Origin: Actinoplanes italicus
Lineage (GTDB): Bacteria > Actinomycetota > Actinomycetes > Mycobacteriales > Micromonosporaceae
Direction of reading: 5' to 3'
Assembly (NCBI RefSeq): GCF_003001815.1
Contig: NZ_PVMZ01000011.1
Span: 277,506 to 341,505 of the forward strand
DNA length: 64,000 nucleotides
This document shows positions 8,916-17,157 of the stretch, piece by piece; within the stretch, counting starts at the first letter, position 1; every line of letters starts with the position of its first letter. The position numbers and the translations under genes are program-made. The notes under the pieces were generated by a model. That model made no database searches. It was not told where the DNA came from and was given only the letters and a program-made list of their open reading frames with translations.

Positions 8916-10215
8916 GGCCCAGCCTCAGGTAGGCGATGCCGGCCGCATCGGCGAGCGGCTCCTGCCAGAGCCCCCACATGTCGAAGACCACCGGGGCCGA
9001 GGCCAACGATGCCGCGATGTCGTCGCGAACGTACCGCGGGTGGTCACTCAGGAGCAGCACCACGTCCGCCGTGCGGAGTCCGTCGGAAAGGCTGGTGGGA
9101 TGCAGGCCCATGGCGGCGATGCGCTCGGGCGCGACGACGAAGTCGTGGCCGAGCAGCCGCGCCACCCGGCCGGCCAGCTGGGCCTGGACGACAGCGGCGG
9201 CCGATCCGCGTACGTCGTCGGTCTCCGGTCGTCCTTTGTAGGCGATGCCACACACCAGGACCGTGGCGTCGGCGAGAGAGCGCCCGCGGCGCTCGAGCTC
9301 GGTGACGGCCCTGGCGACCACGTGCCGCGGCACCAGTTCGTTGATCTCCCGGGCAGCGGCCACCATCGGGGCGTGGTGGCCGGCCTGCCGGGCCGCCTGC
9401 ATCAGCATGAACGGATCCTTGACCAGGCAGCTTCCGCCGACGAAGCCGGGCCGCGAGATGTCCGGGCGGGGATAGCGCAGATTGGCGGCGCCGATCACCT
9501 CGTTGGCGTCGAGCGCGTGGCCCTCCGCGATCAGGGCGATCTCGTTGCCGAACCCGTAGATGAGGTCGGTGTGCGCGTTGCACACCAGCTTCACCAGCTC
9601 GGCGGCCTCCAGGCTGGAGACGGTGACCCGGTCCGGCATGACGGGAGCGAGCAACTCGCTCGCCGCTGCGGCGGAACGCTCGTCGAGGCCGCCGACGATC
9701 TGCGGCAGCGAGTGCAGTTCCGCGAGCGAGGTTCCCTGGATGGTGCGCTCGGGGCAGAACGCGAGCAGTGGCCTCGGTGTGAGCGCCCGCAGCCGGGGCA
9801 GCACGACCTTGCGGCAGGTGCCGACCGGCACGGTGCTGCGGACGATCACGACGCAGTCGTCGGTGACCGACGGCGCGATCATGTCGATGGCCGCCTCCAC
9901 ATGCCGCAGGTTGGGCTGGTCGCTGCCGGTGTCCGGCGAGGTGCCGACACACACGATGACGGCTCGCGGTGGCTCGTCCGGCAGCTTGTCGCTGAAGGTG
10001 AGTCGCCTCTCGTCCAAGCCGGCGAGCAGCTGGGGTATGCCCGGCTCCCGCAGGAGGGGCCGGCCGGCTCGGGCAGCGTCGCGTACGCGGGCGTCGGTGT
10101 CGATCCCGACCACCCGGGTACCAGCTGCGGCGAGCGACGCGGCGAGCGGCAGGCCCACGTATCCCAGGCCGATCACCGCCACATACGCGGAGTCCTTGTC
10201 AGGTCCGACGACCAC
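8908..10215 (-). CDS. Nucleotide-sugar dehydrogenase (UDP-glucose/UDP-ManNAc type)
   Basis: The 435-residue protein has the three-domain UDP-sugar dehydrogenase layout. The N-terminal NAD motif is VIGLGYVGLPLA, the linking motif is ELVKLVCNAHTDLIYGFGNE (K209, N213), and the catalytic cysteine is C263 in GFVGGSCLVKDPF. A C-terminal UDP-binding Rossmann domain contains VCGIAYKGRPETDDVRGS. The family oxidises C6 of a UDP-hexose twice to the uronate. With a UXS-like SDR and an aminotransferase in the same cluster, UDP-glucose to UDP-glucuronate is the likely reaction, as in calicheamicin aminopentose formation (CalS8). The GTG start shares one base with the preceding gene's TAG. Confidence 0.9.
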   Translation of the reverse strand: MVVGPDKDSAYVAVIGLGYVGLPLAASLAAAGTRVVGIDTDARVRDAARAGRPLLREPGIPQLLAGLDERRLTFSDKLPDEPPRAVIVCVGTSPDTGSDQPNLRHVEAAIDMIAPSVTDDCVVIVRSTVPVGTCRKVVLPRLRALTPRPLLAFCPERTIQGTSLAELHSLPQIVGGLDERSAAAASELLAPVMPDRVTVSSLEAAELVKLVCNAHTDLIYGFGNEIALIAEGHALDANEVIGAANLRYPRPDISRPGFVGGSCLVKDPFMLMQAARQAGHHAPMVAAAREINELVPRHVVARAVTELERRGRSLADATVLVCGIAYKGRPETDDVRGSAAAVVQAQLAGRVARLLGHDFVVAPERIAAMGLHPTSLSDGLRTADVVLLLSDHPRYVRDDIAASLASAPVVFDMWGLWQEPLADAAGIAYLRLGRG

Positions 10216-11006
10216 TATGTCCTCGCCTTCATGTTCTCGGGGCTGAGTGGAGAAGAAATGAGCAGGTCATCCGCTCGTGGCTGCGGGGTCGCGAACTTCG
10301 GCATGAGGTAGGCGGTGGGGTCGGTGGCGAAGTCCCGTTGCGCGGCCTGGTATCCCGCAGGGGTGCCGATGTCGTGCCAGACATCGGTGAACGAACTCGC
10401 CTGGACGGGGTGTCCCTCTTCGAGGAGCGCACGCATCAGGGCGGGCATGTCCGTCGGCTCCTGCATCGGTATCAGGTCCTTGGCCTTCGGGTCGACGACG
10501 TAGATACCCGCCGATACGTCGAAGGACAGCGACGGCTTCTCCCTGATGGCACGCACCTCATGGCCGGTCTCGGAGAGCTCGATCACTCCGAACGGGACGA
10601 CCACGTGACGGCGTTGGGTCGCGACCGTCAGCCTTGCCCCGGAGTCGACGTGCGACCTGTACAGGCGACCGAAGTCGAGACCCGTGAGGATGTCGCAGTT
10701 CATCACCAGTGCCGGCTCGTCCCAGTGCGGTACCTGCCGCAACGGACCAGCGGTGCCCAGCGGAACCGGGTCGTGGCAGTACTCGACGGCGATCCCCAGG
10801 GCGTCGCCTGAGCCGATCACCTGCCTTATCATCTCGCCCAGGTGGGAGACGCAAAGGGTGACCCGCTCGGCACCGGCTTCCCGCAGACGGAGCAGCGTTA
10901 TCTCCAGCAGGGTGAATTCGCCGAACCTCATCAGCGCCTTAGGGGTCTCGGCTGTCAGTGGCCCTAACCGGGTGCCTTTCCCACCAGCGATGACGATTGC
11001 GTGCAT
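10215..11006 (-). CDS. Sugar-1-phosphate nucleotidyltransferase
   Basis: The 263-residue protein carries the nucleotidyltransferase signature IAGGKGTRLGPLTAETPKALM at its N-terminus (G-x-G-T-R-L and P-K), then MNCDIL with the metal-binding Asp, and a later VWHDIGTP. It activates a sugar 1-phosphate with an NTP to give an NDP-sugar. Sequence alone does not say whether UTP, dTTP or GTP is used. The ATG at 11006 follows GGAGGACC; a longer frame starts 27 bases upstream. It is one base from the next operon gene. In context it probably supplies the UDP-hexose oxidised by the adjacent dehydrogenase. Confidence 0.9.
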   Translation of the reverse strand: MHAIVIAGGKGTRLGPLTAETPKALMRFGEFTLLEITLLRLREAGAERVTLCVSHLGEMIRQVIGSGDALGIAVEYCHDPVPLGTAGPLRQVPHWDEPALVMNCDILTGLDFGRLYRSHVDSGARLTVATQRRHVVVPFGVIELSETGHEVRAIREKPSLSFDVSAGIYVVDPKAKDLIPMQEPTDMPALMRALLEEGHPVQASSFTDVWHDIGTPAGYQAAQRDFATDPTAYLMPKFATPQPRADDLLISSPLSPENMKART

Positions 11007-11029
11007 GGATGGTCCTCCGATCCAGCCAT

Positions 11030-12541
11030 TCACATTCGGGGAAGTGGATTGACTTGGGAAGAATCTGACGTGGTGACACGGTCACGGCTAACTCCAGGTG
11101 CCCGCCCGACAGAGCTGGCTGCATTGCCATACCGGACCCATGGGGGCCCGAGAGGTTCGAGCAGTTCGTACAGCCGCTGAGCGAGCGACAGCGGCGTACG
11201 GTCCTCCAGGTAGGGGCCGACGACCGCGATGCCGATAGGCAGGCCGCGGCTGTCGCGGCACACAGGGACGACCGTGGTCGGGAGGCCGGCCAGGCCCGTC
11301 AGATTGGCCCACACCATCTGATCCCAGTACGGGCGCGGAGCACCGTCGACCGTCAGGGTTCGCTCGGCGAACGGGCGGGTGTCGTGGGGGCCGACCAGGG
11401 AGGGGACGACGGGTAGGAGCAGAGCGTCGAAGTGCGTGAAAAACGACTGCCACCGCGCCCGCAACCTCTCGCGCCGGGCGTGCGCCTGCATCCAGTCCCG
11501 GTAACTCTGTGCGACATACTGCGCGCCGAGGCCGTCACCCGGCACGCGCTCAGCGGAGTTGATGGCGGCGATGTCCGCGGCACTGTAGTCCTGCAGCGCC
11601 ACGGAGGCGAGCAACCTGCGGCCCACCTGGTCACTCTCGTCCAGCCGGATGCCGGACGGCCGGGTCTGCTCTACGGGCACCCCGTCGGCTTCCAGTACCC
11701 CGGCCACGTCTTCCAGGGCGGCACGGATCTCGGCGTCGACCGGGCAGTACGGATCGTCCGGCCAGATCGCCGCCCGCCGTACGGTCCTGGCGGGCGGCAG
11801 CTCCACCCGCCAGGCCGGTCTGTCCGCCTGGCTCGGGCCGACCAGAAGGTCGAGGAGCACGGAAAGGTCTCCGGGCGTGGACGCCAGCGGACCCGCCACC
11901 GCGAGATCCGGTTCGATCGGCTGGTAAGGGGGATGGTGACCGCGGATCGGAACGATGCCGTAGCTCGGCCGGTGCCCGTAGACCCCGCAGGCGGCGGCCG
12001 GGATCCTGATCGATCCCGCGATGTCGGAACCCAGGTCGGCGGCACAGAACCGGGCGGCGACCGCTCCGGCGGAGCCGCCCGACGAGCCGCCGGTGGTGTA
12101 CCGCGGATCCCAAGGGTTGGCAGCCGCCCCGAACAGGGGGTTTGCGGATTGAAGGTCACCGCAGTTCTCCGCCAGGTTGGTCTTGGCGAACACGATGCCG
12201 CCAGCCGCTCTGAGCGCGGCCACGGCGTCGGCGTCACGGCCGGGGATGTTGGCGGCGAGAGCGCGGGACCCCGCGGTGGTGCGCAGACCCTGCGTGGAGA
12301 AGCTGTCCTTCACTGTCAGCGGAACGCCGTGCAGCGGACCGAGCGACTCACCGCGCAGTACGGCGTCGTCGGCCTCGCGCGCCCACCGCCGGGCCCGCTC
12401 GTCGATCGTGACGACCAGGCATAACTCCTTGTTGCAGCGGTCGATACGGGTGAGGGCCTCCGCGAGAATCTCCGTCGCGGAGATCCGGCGGGTGGCCACG
12501 GCGTCGGCGATCTCCCGGACCGACCAATCGGAACCGGTCAT
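11030..12541 (-). CDS. Amidase-signature family hydrolase
   Basis: The 503-residue protein shows the amidase-signature triad: K78 in PLTVKDSF, the cis-serine in GGSSGGSAG (S153/S154), and the nucleophile S177 in GSDIAGSIRIPA. The family hydrolyses amides, or in reverse transfers acyl groups, without a cofactor. The ATG at 12541 is preferred because GGAGAG lies 8 bases upstream; an alternative GTG at 12571 would overlap the carrier-protein gene but has no ribosome site. It follows the carrier protein in the operon, so it may release or modify an acyl or aminoacyl group bound there. Confidence 0.88.
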   Translation of the reverse strand: MTGSDWSVREIADAVATRRISATEILAEALTRIDRCNKELCLVVTIDERARRWAREADDAVLRGESLGPLHGVPLTVKDSFSTQGLRTTAGSRALAANIPGRDADAVAALRAAGGIVFAKTNLAENCGDLQSANPLFGAAANPWDPRYTTGGSSGGSAGAVAARFCAADLGSDIAGSIRIPAAACGVYGHRPSYGIVPIRGHHPPYQPIEPDLAVAGPLASTPGDLSVLLDLLVGPSQADRPAWRVELPPARTVRRAAIWPDDPYCPVDAEIRAALEDVAGVLEADGVPVEQTRPSGIRLDESDQVGRRLLASVALQDYSAADIAAINSAERVPGDGLGAQYVAQSYRDWMQAHARRERLRARWQSFFTHFDALLLPVVPSLVGPHDTRPFAERTLTVDGAPRPYWDQMVWANLTGLAGLPTTVVPVCRDSRGLPIGIAVVGPYLEDRTPLSLAQRLYELLEPLGPPWVRYGNAASSVGRAPGVSRDRVTTSDSSQVNPLPRM

Positions 12542-12557
12542 AGAGGTCGCTCTCCGT

Positions 12558-12827
12558 TCAGAGGTGCTCACGCACGACCGCGGCCAGCGCCTCCGGTGTC
12601 GCGTCCTCGAACACGGCGAGCAGGAGTGCCGAACACAGGCGGGCGCTGGCCTCTTCCGTACCGTCGCTGAAGCGCTCGCCCAGGCGCGTGATCAACTCCA
12701 CGGCGCGCACCGAGTCGCCCCCGGCAAGGAAGAAGTCCCGGTGGAGGTCGAGCGGATCGCCGGACAGGACGCGCCCCATCTCCTGTGCGATCACCGTTGG
12801 TACGTCGTCCACCGTTCGCGGCTGCAT
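12558..12827 (-). CDS. Free-standing acyl/peptidyl carrier protein
   Basis: The 89-residue carrier protein has the phosphopantetheine attachment serine S39 in DFFLAGGDSVRAVEL. The GGDS form is more usual in peptidyl and aryl carrier domains than in fatty-acid ACPs. The ATG at 12827 was chosen over an upstream extension of 58 residues because AGAGGA sits just ahead and carrier domains are this length. It is the first gene of the minus-strand operon that runs to 3871, and it is divergent from the methyltransferase gene. It is the only carrier protein in the window, so the KAS III-like enzyme at 115 may use it. Confidence 0.86.
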   Translation of the reverse strand: MQPRTVDDVPTVIAQEMGRVLSGDPLDLHRDFFLAGGDSVRAVELITRLGERFSDGTEEASARLCSALLLAVFEDATPEALAAVVREHL

Positions 12828-12987
12828 CACGCGTCCTCTTCTCTCGAATCTTGCTGGCGTTGCAAGCTTCTGTCGGGCGCGTAGCGGCAGGCCAGTCCCC
12901 ATTGGGTGTCCCAAAGGCCCTGCCGGATCAGGTATGCCGGAGTATGGAGATTCTGCCGGTGCCGGTCGGTCGTTACATTGCTTGCCC

Positions 12988-13827
12988 ATGGGCGAAGACA
13001 AGATGAACGGAGTCGGCGAGACCGCACGGTGGACGGCTGCTGCCAGAGCCCGTGAGAGTGCACGCCCCGACAGGCTGTTCGACGATCCCTACGCCTCGTT
13101 GCTCGCCGGCCCGGAGGGCGCCGAACTCCTTCGGCATTTCCACACCTCACGAGCCTCCGACGAGGGCAATCCCTTCCTGCCGATCCGCACGCGCTGGTTC
13201 GACGACACCATCGGGGAAGGCCTGGCCGCTGGGCTGGTACAGGTGGTTGGGCTCGGCGCGGGTCTCGACACCCGCGCCTACCGCCTCGCGTGGCCGGCCG
13301 GGACCACCGTGTACGAGGTGGACCAGCCGACTGTCCTCTCCTACAAGCGAGCCGTCCTCGACAGGGCTGACGCCGTACCGCGGTGCGACCTGCGGACGGT
13401 TCCGGTGGACCTCGGCGACGACTGGGACGCGGCACTGGCGGCGGCGGGCCACGACCCCCAGGTGCCGACGCTGTGGTTCACCGAGGGGGTGCTGTTCTAC
13501 CTGCCGAAAAAACTGGCTGACGACGTGGTACGCCGCGCCGCGAAGCTTTCCGCGCCCGGCAGCCGCCTGTCGGTCGACCTGATCGGGACCGGTATCTACC
13601 GCTTCCCGTACATGAAATCCTTCCTGCGCAAGCTCGAAGACGCGAACAGTCCTTGGCGGTTCGGCACGGACGACCCGGGGGGCTTCCTGGCGGACAACGG
13701 CTGGACCGTGGACGTCGTGACCGAACCCGGCCGGCCGGGCGCCGAGTACGGCCGCTGGTCCTCCGCCGCCAACCCGGCCAACCTGCCGGATCTGCCCCGT
13801 AGTTACCTGGTCGCGGCACACGTGTGA
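12988..13827 (+). CDS. Class I SAM-dependent methyltransferase (TIGR00027/LCM-like)
   Basis: The 279-residue protein resembles the leucine-carboxyl-methyltransferase-like O-methyltransferases common in mycobacteria and streptomycetes. It has the N-terminal TARWTAAARARES and LFDDPYA, SAM motif VVGLGAGLDTRAYRL, the acidic ribose-binding VYEVDQP, and WFTEGVLFYLP. The start could be ATG 12988 or ATG 13003; neither has a strong ribosome site. It is convergent with the short thiolase-fold gene, only 14 bases away, and divergent from the carrier-protein operon. A hydroxyl or carboxyl group of the cluster product is the likely acceptor. Confidence 0.85.
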   Translation: MGEDKMNGVGETARWTAAARARESARPDRLFDDPYASLLAGPEGAELLRHFHTSRASDEGNPFLPIRTRWFDDTIGEGLAAGLVQVVGLGAGLDTRAYRLAWPAGTTVYEVDQPTVLSYKRAVLDRADAVPRCDLRTVPVDLGDDWDAALAAAGHDPQVPTLWFTEGVLFYLPKKLADDVVRRAAKLSAPGSRLSVDLIGTGIYRFPYMKSFLRKLEDANSPWRFGTDDPGGFLADNGWTVDVVTEPGRPGAEYGRWSSAANPANLPDLPRSYLVAAHV

Positions 13828-13841
13828 ACGGCGTGAAGGCG

Positions 13842-14705
13842 CTACGGAACGATCATCGACGCCACACCGAGTTGATCCAGTATCGGGTCGTATTCCATGA
13901 CCAGCACGGGCCCGGAATACCCGCCGTCGCCTCGCAGACTCCGGTCGAGCGTCTCCCACACTCCGGTGCAAACACGGCCGGCTTCCGCCCGGTGGATACG
14001 GGATGAGAAGGAAGCGGCCTCGCCTCCCGGTATGCGCTCGCCGATGACGATGAGGGGGTCGCCGTCCAGTTCTGCTGTCCCGATCCGCAGCATCTCTCTC
14101 ACCAGCGGACCGAGTTCAGCCTGCCCGCCAACCTTTCGCAAAGCAACGCTCGGCTTTTCTACACCAGTGGCGCAGACATCTCGCGACAGGAGGATCGCCG
14201 CGGCAGCATCAACTTCGGGTTTGCCGGAGACGTGGTCGCCGACCAGAGGTACGGCGCGCTGCTCGATCGCGACGACGGCCGCCCTTTCGCACTCTTCCTC
14301 GTGCAGGTGACAGTGCGCGAGTTTCAGCGCGGTGAAAGGGGCCAGCTTTCCCTGATCCGTGACGGCGTAAACCAACTTCGCCGACGGAAATTCCTCGGAC
14401 AGGAACGAGCTCGCACCTTTCGGGACGAAGAACTCGGTGTTCGCGTAGGCGAGGACGATCACATCGATGTGTTCGGATCCCGCACCACACCCTTCGAGGG
14501 CTGTGGCCGCCATCTCACCATAGGAGCGCGATGTCATAGCGGAGAGAGCGACAGGTCTATCGAGACCGTGCACGTCAGCCAGGTCGTTGAGGTATTCGTC
14601 TTTGCGCGATTGAGGAACCGTCTCAGCCGGAGCCACCGCGTCCTCGCGCGGCTCGCCGGCGAACAACGTGCTAAACGTTTCGATGACGGATATCTGAGTG
14701 GCCAT
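13842..14705 (-). CDS. Short thiolase-fold protein lacking the active-site Cys (copy 2)
   Basis: The 287-residue protein is a paralogue of the one at 1074-1922. The segment YAVTDQGKLAPFTALKLA (113-130) aligns without gaps with the Cys region of the KAS III-like enzyme, with K120 in place of the cysteine. The C-terminal VLVMEYDPILDQLGVASM matches copy 1's ADYDPRLGYLSL. An N-terminal segment with a Glu and Tyr (SYGEMAATALEGCG) resembles the first half of KAS III proteins. The ATG at 14705 has GAGG upstream. It lies 74 bases downstream of the LuxR-type regulator gene on the same strand. A structural or regulatory partner for the condensing enzyme is possible. Confidence 0.7.
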   Translation of the reverse strand: MATQISVIETFSTLFAGEPREDAVAPAETVPQSRKDEYLNDLADVHGLDRPVALSAMTSRSYGEMAATALEGCGAGSEHIDVIVLAYANTEFFVPKGASSFLSEEFPSAKLVYAVTDQGKLAPFTALKLAHCHLHEEECERAAVVAIEQRAVPLVGDHVSGKPEVDAAAAILLSRDVCATGVEKPSVALRKVGGQAELGPLVREMLRIGTAELDGDPLIVIGERIPGGEAASFSSRIHRAEAGRVCTGVWETLDRSLRGDGGYSGPVLVMEYDPILDQLGVASMIVP

Positions 14706-14779
14706 CACACCTCAAGAGACGAAAGGAGTTGCGCGGTGACGGACCGCGATCCGGACCGTCACTTCATTGGTTCCAGCTA

Positions 14780-15469
14780 TCAGATATCCCCGGTCGACCG
14801 CTCCGGGATGAGGCCGGAGTCGATCGCCTGCACTGCAGCCGCAGTCCTGTTGGGTACACCCATTTTAAGAAGTATCGCGGTGACCAGCCGCTTCGCCCCA
14901 TGCGTGGAAATGCCGAGACCTCGGGCGATCTGTTTGTTGCTCAGCCCTTTCACGAGCAGCGCCAGCGTCTGTTTCTCCCGGGCGGTGAGTTCCACATGAG
15001 CGCGGCTCCGGCGGGTCACCACCGGATACGCCTCGTTCAACAGCCTGTAGGCCAATTCGGACGGCAGGGGGACTTCCCCGTTCACCAGTCGGCTGAGCGT
15101 GTCGTTGAGACGTTCCGCCGAGATGTACTCGAGAGCGAGGAACCCGTCCACGGGGAGGGAGCTGAAGGACTCGATCTCTCGGGTGTGCAGATCGCTGCCG
15201 GTGACGAGAATCTTGGTGCGATGGGCGGTGGGGTCCCAGATCCCCTCGAGGTCGGACCACAGATCGAAGGAGACGACCAGGACATCTATCTCGTCGTCCG
15301 CGATGAGGCCGGGCAGTGAGCGAAGATCCACACGGAGCACGGAGCGGACATCCGCGATCTGCTGCAGGACAGCCTCGAGACCATGGGCGATGACGTCGCT
15401 TCCGATGTGGAGCGCAACACTGAGGGAGGCATTTCCGTTGATGGGGGACGATGTCGCCGTTTCCGGCAC
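14780..15469 (-). CDS. LuxR-family transcriptional regulator
   Basis: The 229-residue protein has a C-terminal LuxR helix-turn-helix: VELTAREKQTLALLVKGLSNKQIARGL and ISTHGAKRLVTAILLKMGV (about 160-215). The N-terminal part resembles a response-regulator receiver but lacks a convincing phospho-acceptor set; an acidic DDEIDVLVVS motif is present. The GTG start at 15469 follows GGAG. It is the only regulator of this type in the cluster and is likely pathway-specific, possibly controlling the plus-strand operon that begins 1.1 kb away. A TCACGTGA-centred palindrome lies 160 bases upstream. Confidence 0.85.
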   Translation of the reverse strand: MPETATSSPINGNASLSVALHIGSDVIAHGLEAVLQQIADVRSVLRVDLRSLPGLIADDEIDVLVVSFDLWSDLEGIWDPTAHRTKILVTGSDLHTREIESFSSLPVDGFLALEYISAERLNDTLSRLVNGEVPLPSELAYRLLNEAYPVVTRRSRAHVELTAREKQTLALLVKGLSNKQIARGLGISTHGAKRLVTAILLKMGVPNRTAAAVQAIDSGLIPERSTGDI

Positions 15470-16620
15470 AGGTTTCTCCGCTCTCGATTGTTCACGGATA
15501 GCTGAAGAAATTCCCGGAATCTTTTTCGAAAGTTTCGGTACGAGCCGTCACTCGGAAGATTTCATCGGGAACCACACGATCAGGTACACCGAGGGCTGCG
15601 ACCGGAAGTCGGCAGATGTAGGTACGTCATCACGTGATACGTCAATCGGGATCGGCGATGGTCTGCCGCGATGCGCCACGATCAGGCATTATCCACGTCC
15701 ATCCGCAAGTTCCCCCGCTCACACTCATGATCCCGAATGTAACAAAGGAGAGCGTGCACGTCCATCCCAGCGAGAACTGCTGGCAAGTGCGCCGCCACTT
15801 CACCGTCCATGTTGGATTCGGCAATCCCGGCAAGCGGCCGCCGGCACTGACTACCACGCAGGTGCAGGCGATCCGCGGCCTACCTCTAGACGCAGCCGGT
15901 CTGCGGCGGCATTGTCGCACGACGCGTACTCCGATGGGCATGACCTTCCCATTTATCAGCGACTATGGGATAGCGCTCCCACCGTCCTCTCACTAGCCAC
16001 CTGGCGCAAACTTCCTGGAAGGAAGCATGGGCACAGTGAGTTGGAGGATCCGATAACCAAAAAATGGGCTGGACTCGCGCGGCGGATCCGGCGTAGCATC
16101 CTGCCCCAGGGAGATCGTCAAGCGATCGCCGCTGGTGGATGTAGACAGCGGAACGGGGGATTGATCATCTGTGCGCTGCCAGCGCAGCGCCACTTTTTGG
16201 TGCTGCCATAGCGCCGCGCACCCTGGTCTTGCATTGGTTCCCGAGGAACGCCGCATAACGAGCCGGCAAGGCTGGCGTCGATTTTCACGAGCCTATTGAC
16301 TCGATGCCGGTCGGCGCGCGCCGACCTCGGACCGAATCGCGGGCCGCAGTGATCCGGCTTACCTCTTCGCCACAACCCCGGCAAGGCCACGGTTTGCGGA
16401 TCGGATAAGTGAAGCAGAGCGGTCAGGGGCGGCCATGGATCAGGCCGTGGCGGTGCAGCGCCTGGGCGATGGCTGTCCAGCCGCGATGTCGCGGAATGCC
16501 GACGGCGAATTTACGCGGGCGGCCATGGTGCGTGATCGATGTACAGGTCGATCTTTCGACAGCGCGAAACACGGGTCGAGCGTCAAGGTGGAGACGATGC
16601 GAAATCATGGAGGACATTCA
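15470..16620. other. Long intergenic region with lower GC, no convincing gene
   Basis: About 1.15 kb between the divergent LuxR gene and the cupin operon. Base composition is visibly less GC-rich than the neighbours, and open frames lack codon bias, ribosome sites and recognisable domains. It must contain the promoters of both transcription units. The palindrome ATCACGTGAT at 15629-15638, flanked by TACGTC and ACGTC, is the clearest candidate regulatory site. The region may include decayed insertion DNA, but I cannot identify an element. Confidence 0.5.
15629..15638. promoter_or_regulatory. Palindrome ATCACGTGAT upstream of the LuxR gene
   Basis: A perfect 10-bp dyad with a central CACGTG sits inside a longer imperfect repeat (TACGTC before, ACGTC after). 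It is about 160 bases upstream of the LuxR-type start and in the only promoter region shared by the regulator and the sugar operon. No known binding protein can be named. Confidence 0.3.
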
Positions 16621-17157
16621 ATGGGTCGACCGACATCAGAATTCACGCATTCCGAGTACACCAGGCTGGTCGACGAGGAGAAGTATCCTGACACCCCTCT
16701 GGTGCCGCTCGACGAACCGTTCGTCAATTCTTCGGGAAGGATCTTGAACGTCCTTCTCAAGAGGTTCACCTCGGCGGCCTGGATCGAGAGCAATGCCGGT
16801 TCCCTACGGGCCAACCATTACCACAAGACCGACTGGCATTATTCGTTCGTCACCTCCGGCACCGTGGTTTACGGGTGGCGACCGTCCGGCAGCACCGCAC
16901 TCCCGGAGGTGTCCGAGTTCCACGCCGGGCAGTTGTTCTTCACGCCGCCGATGGTGGAACATGTCATGTATTTCCCGGTACCGACCACCTTCATGACTTT
17001 CGCGCGCAACCTGCGGGACCACGTGTCCCACGAGAGTGATGTGGTGCGGGTCGAGCCGCTCTTCTCGGTGGTGTGGTCCGAAACAGCGGGTGCGTTCACC
17101 TACGAGGTCAACGGTTCCGGCCGGCGGTCCTCGCCCGCCGGGGGCCCACTTTCATGA
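16621..17157 (+). CDS. Cupin-fold protein, probable sugar-modifying enzyme
   Basis: The 178-residue protein has a single cupin domain: histidines in RANHYHKTDWHYSFVTSG form motif 1, and QLFFTPPMVEHVMYFP forms motif 2 with a further histidine. Such proteins include NDP-sugar epimerases and keto-isomerases (RmlC- or FdtA-like) as well as metal-dependent dioxygenases. The ATG is preceded by GGAGGA. The stop overlaps the next gene's start as ATGA. It is first in the plus-strand sugar operon, so an epimerase or isomerase acting on the keto-sugar substrate of the C-methyltransferase is a reasonable guess. Confidence 0.75.
   Translation: MGRPTSEFTHSEYTRLVDEEKYPDTPLVPLDEPFVNSSGRILNVLLKRFTSAAWIESNAGSLRANHYHKTDWHYSFVTSGTVVYGWRPSGSTALPEVSEFHAGQLFFTPPMVEHVMYFPVPTTFMTFARNLRDHVSHESDVVRVEPLFSVVWSETAGAFTYEVNGSGRRSSPAGGPLS

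Noticed and set aside
16423..16617. Minus-strand frame containing GRPRKFAVGIPRHRGW, resembling a transposase start
   Set aside because: It is only 64 codons, has no ribosome site and no DDE or recombinase motif, and it overlaps the promoter of the cupin operon.
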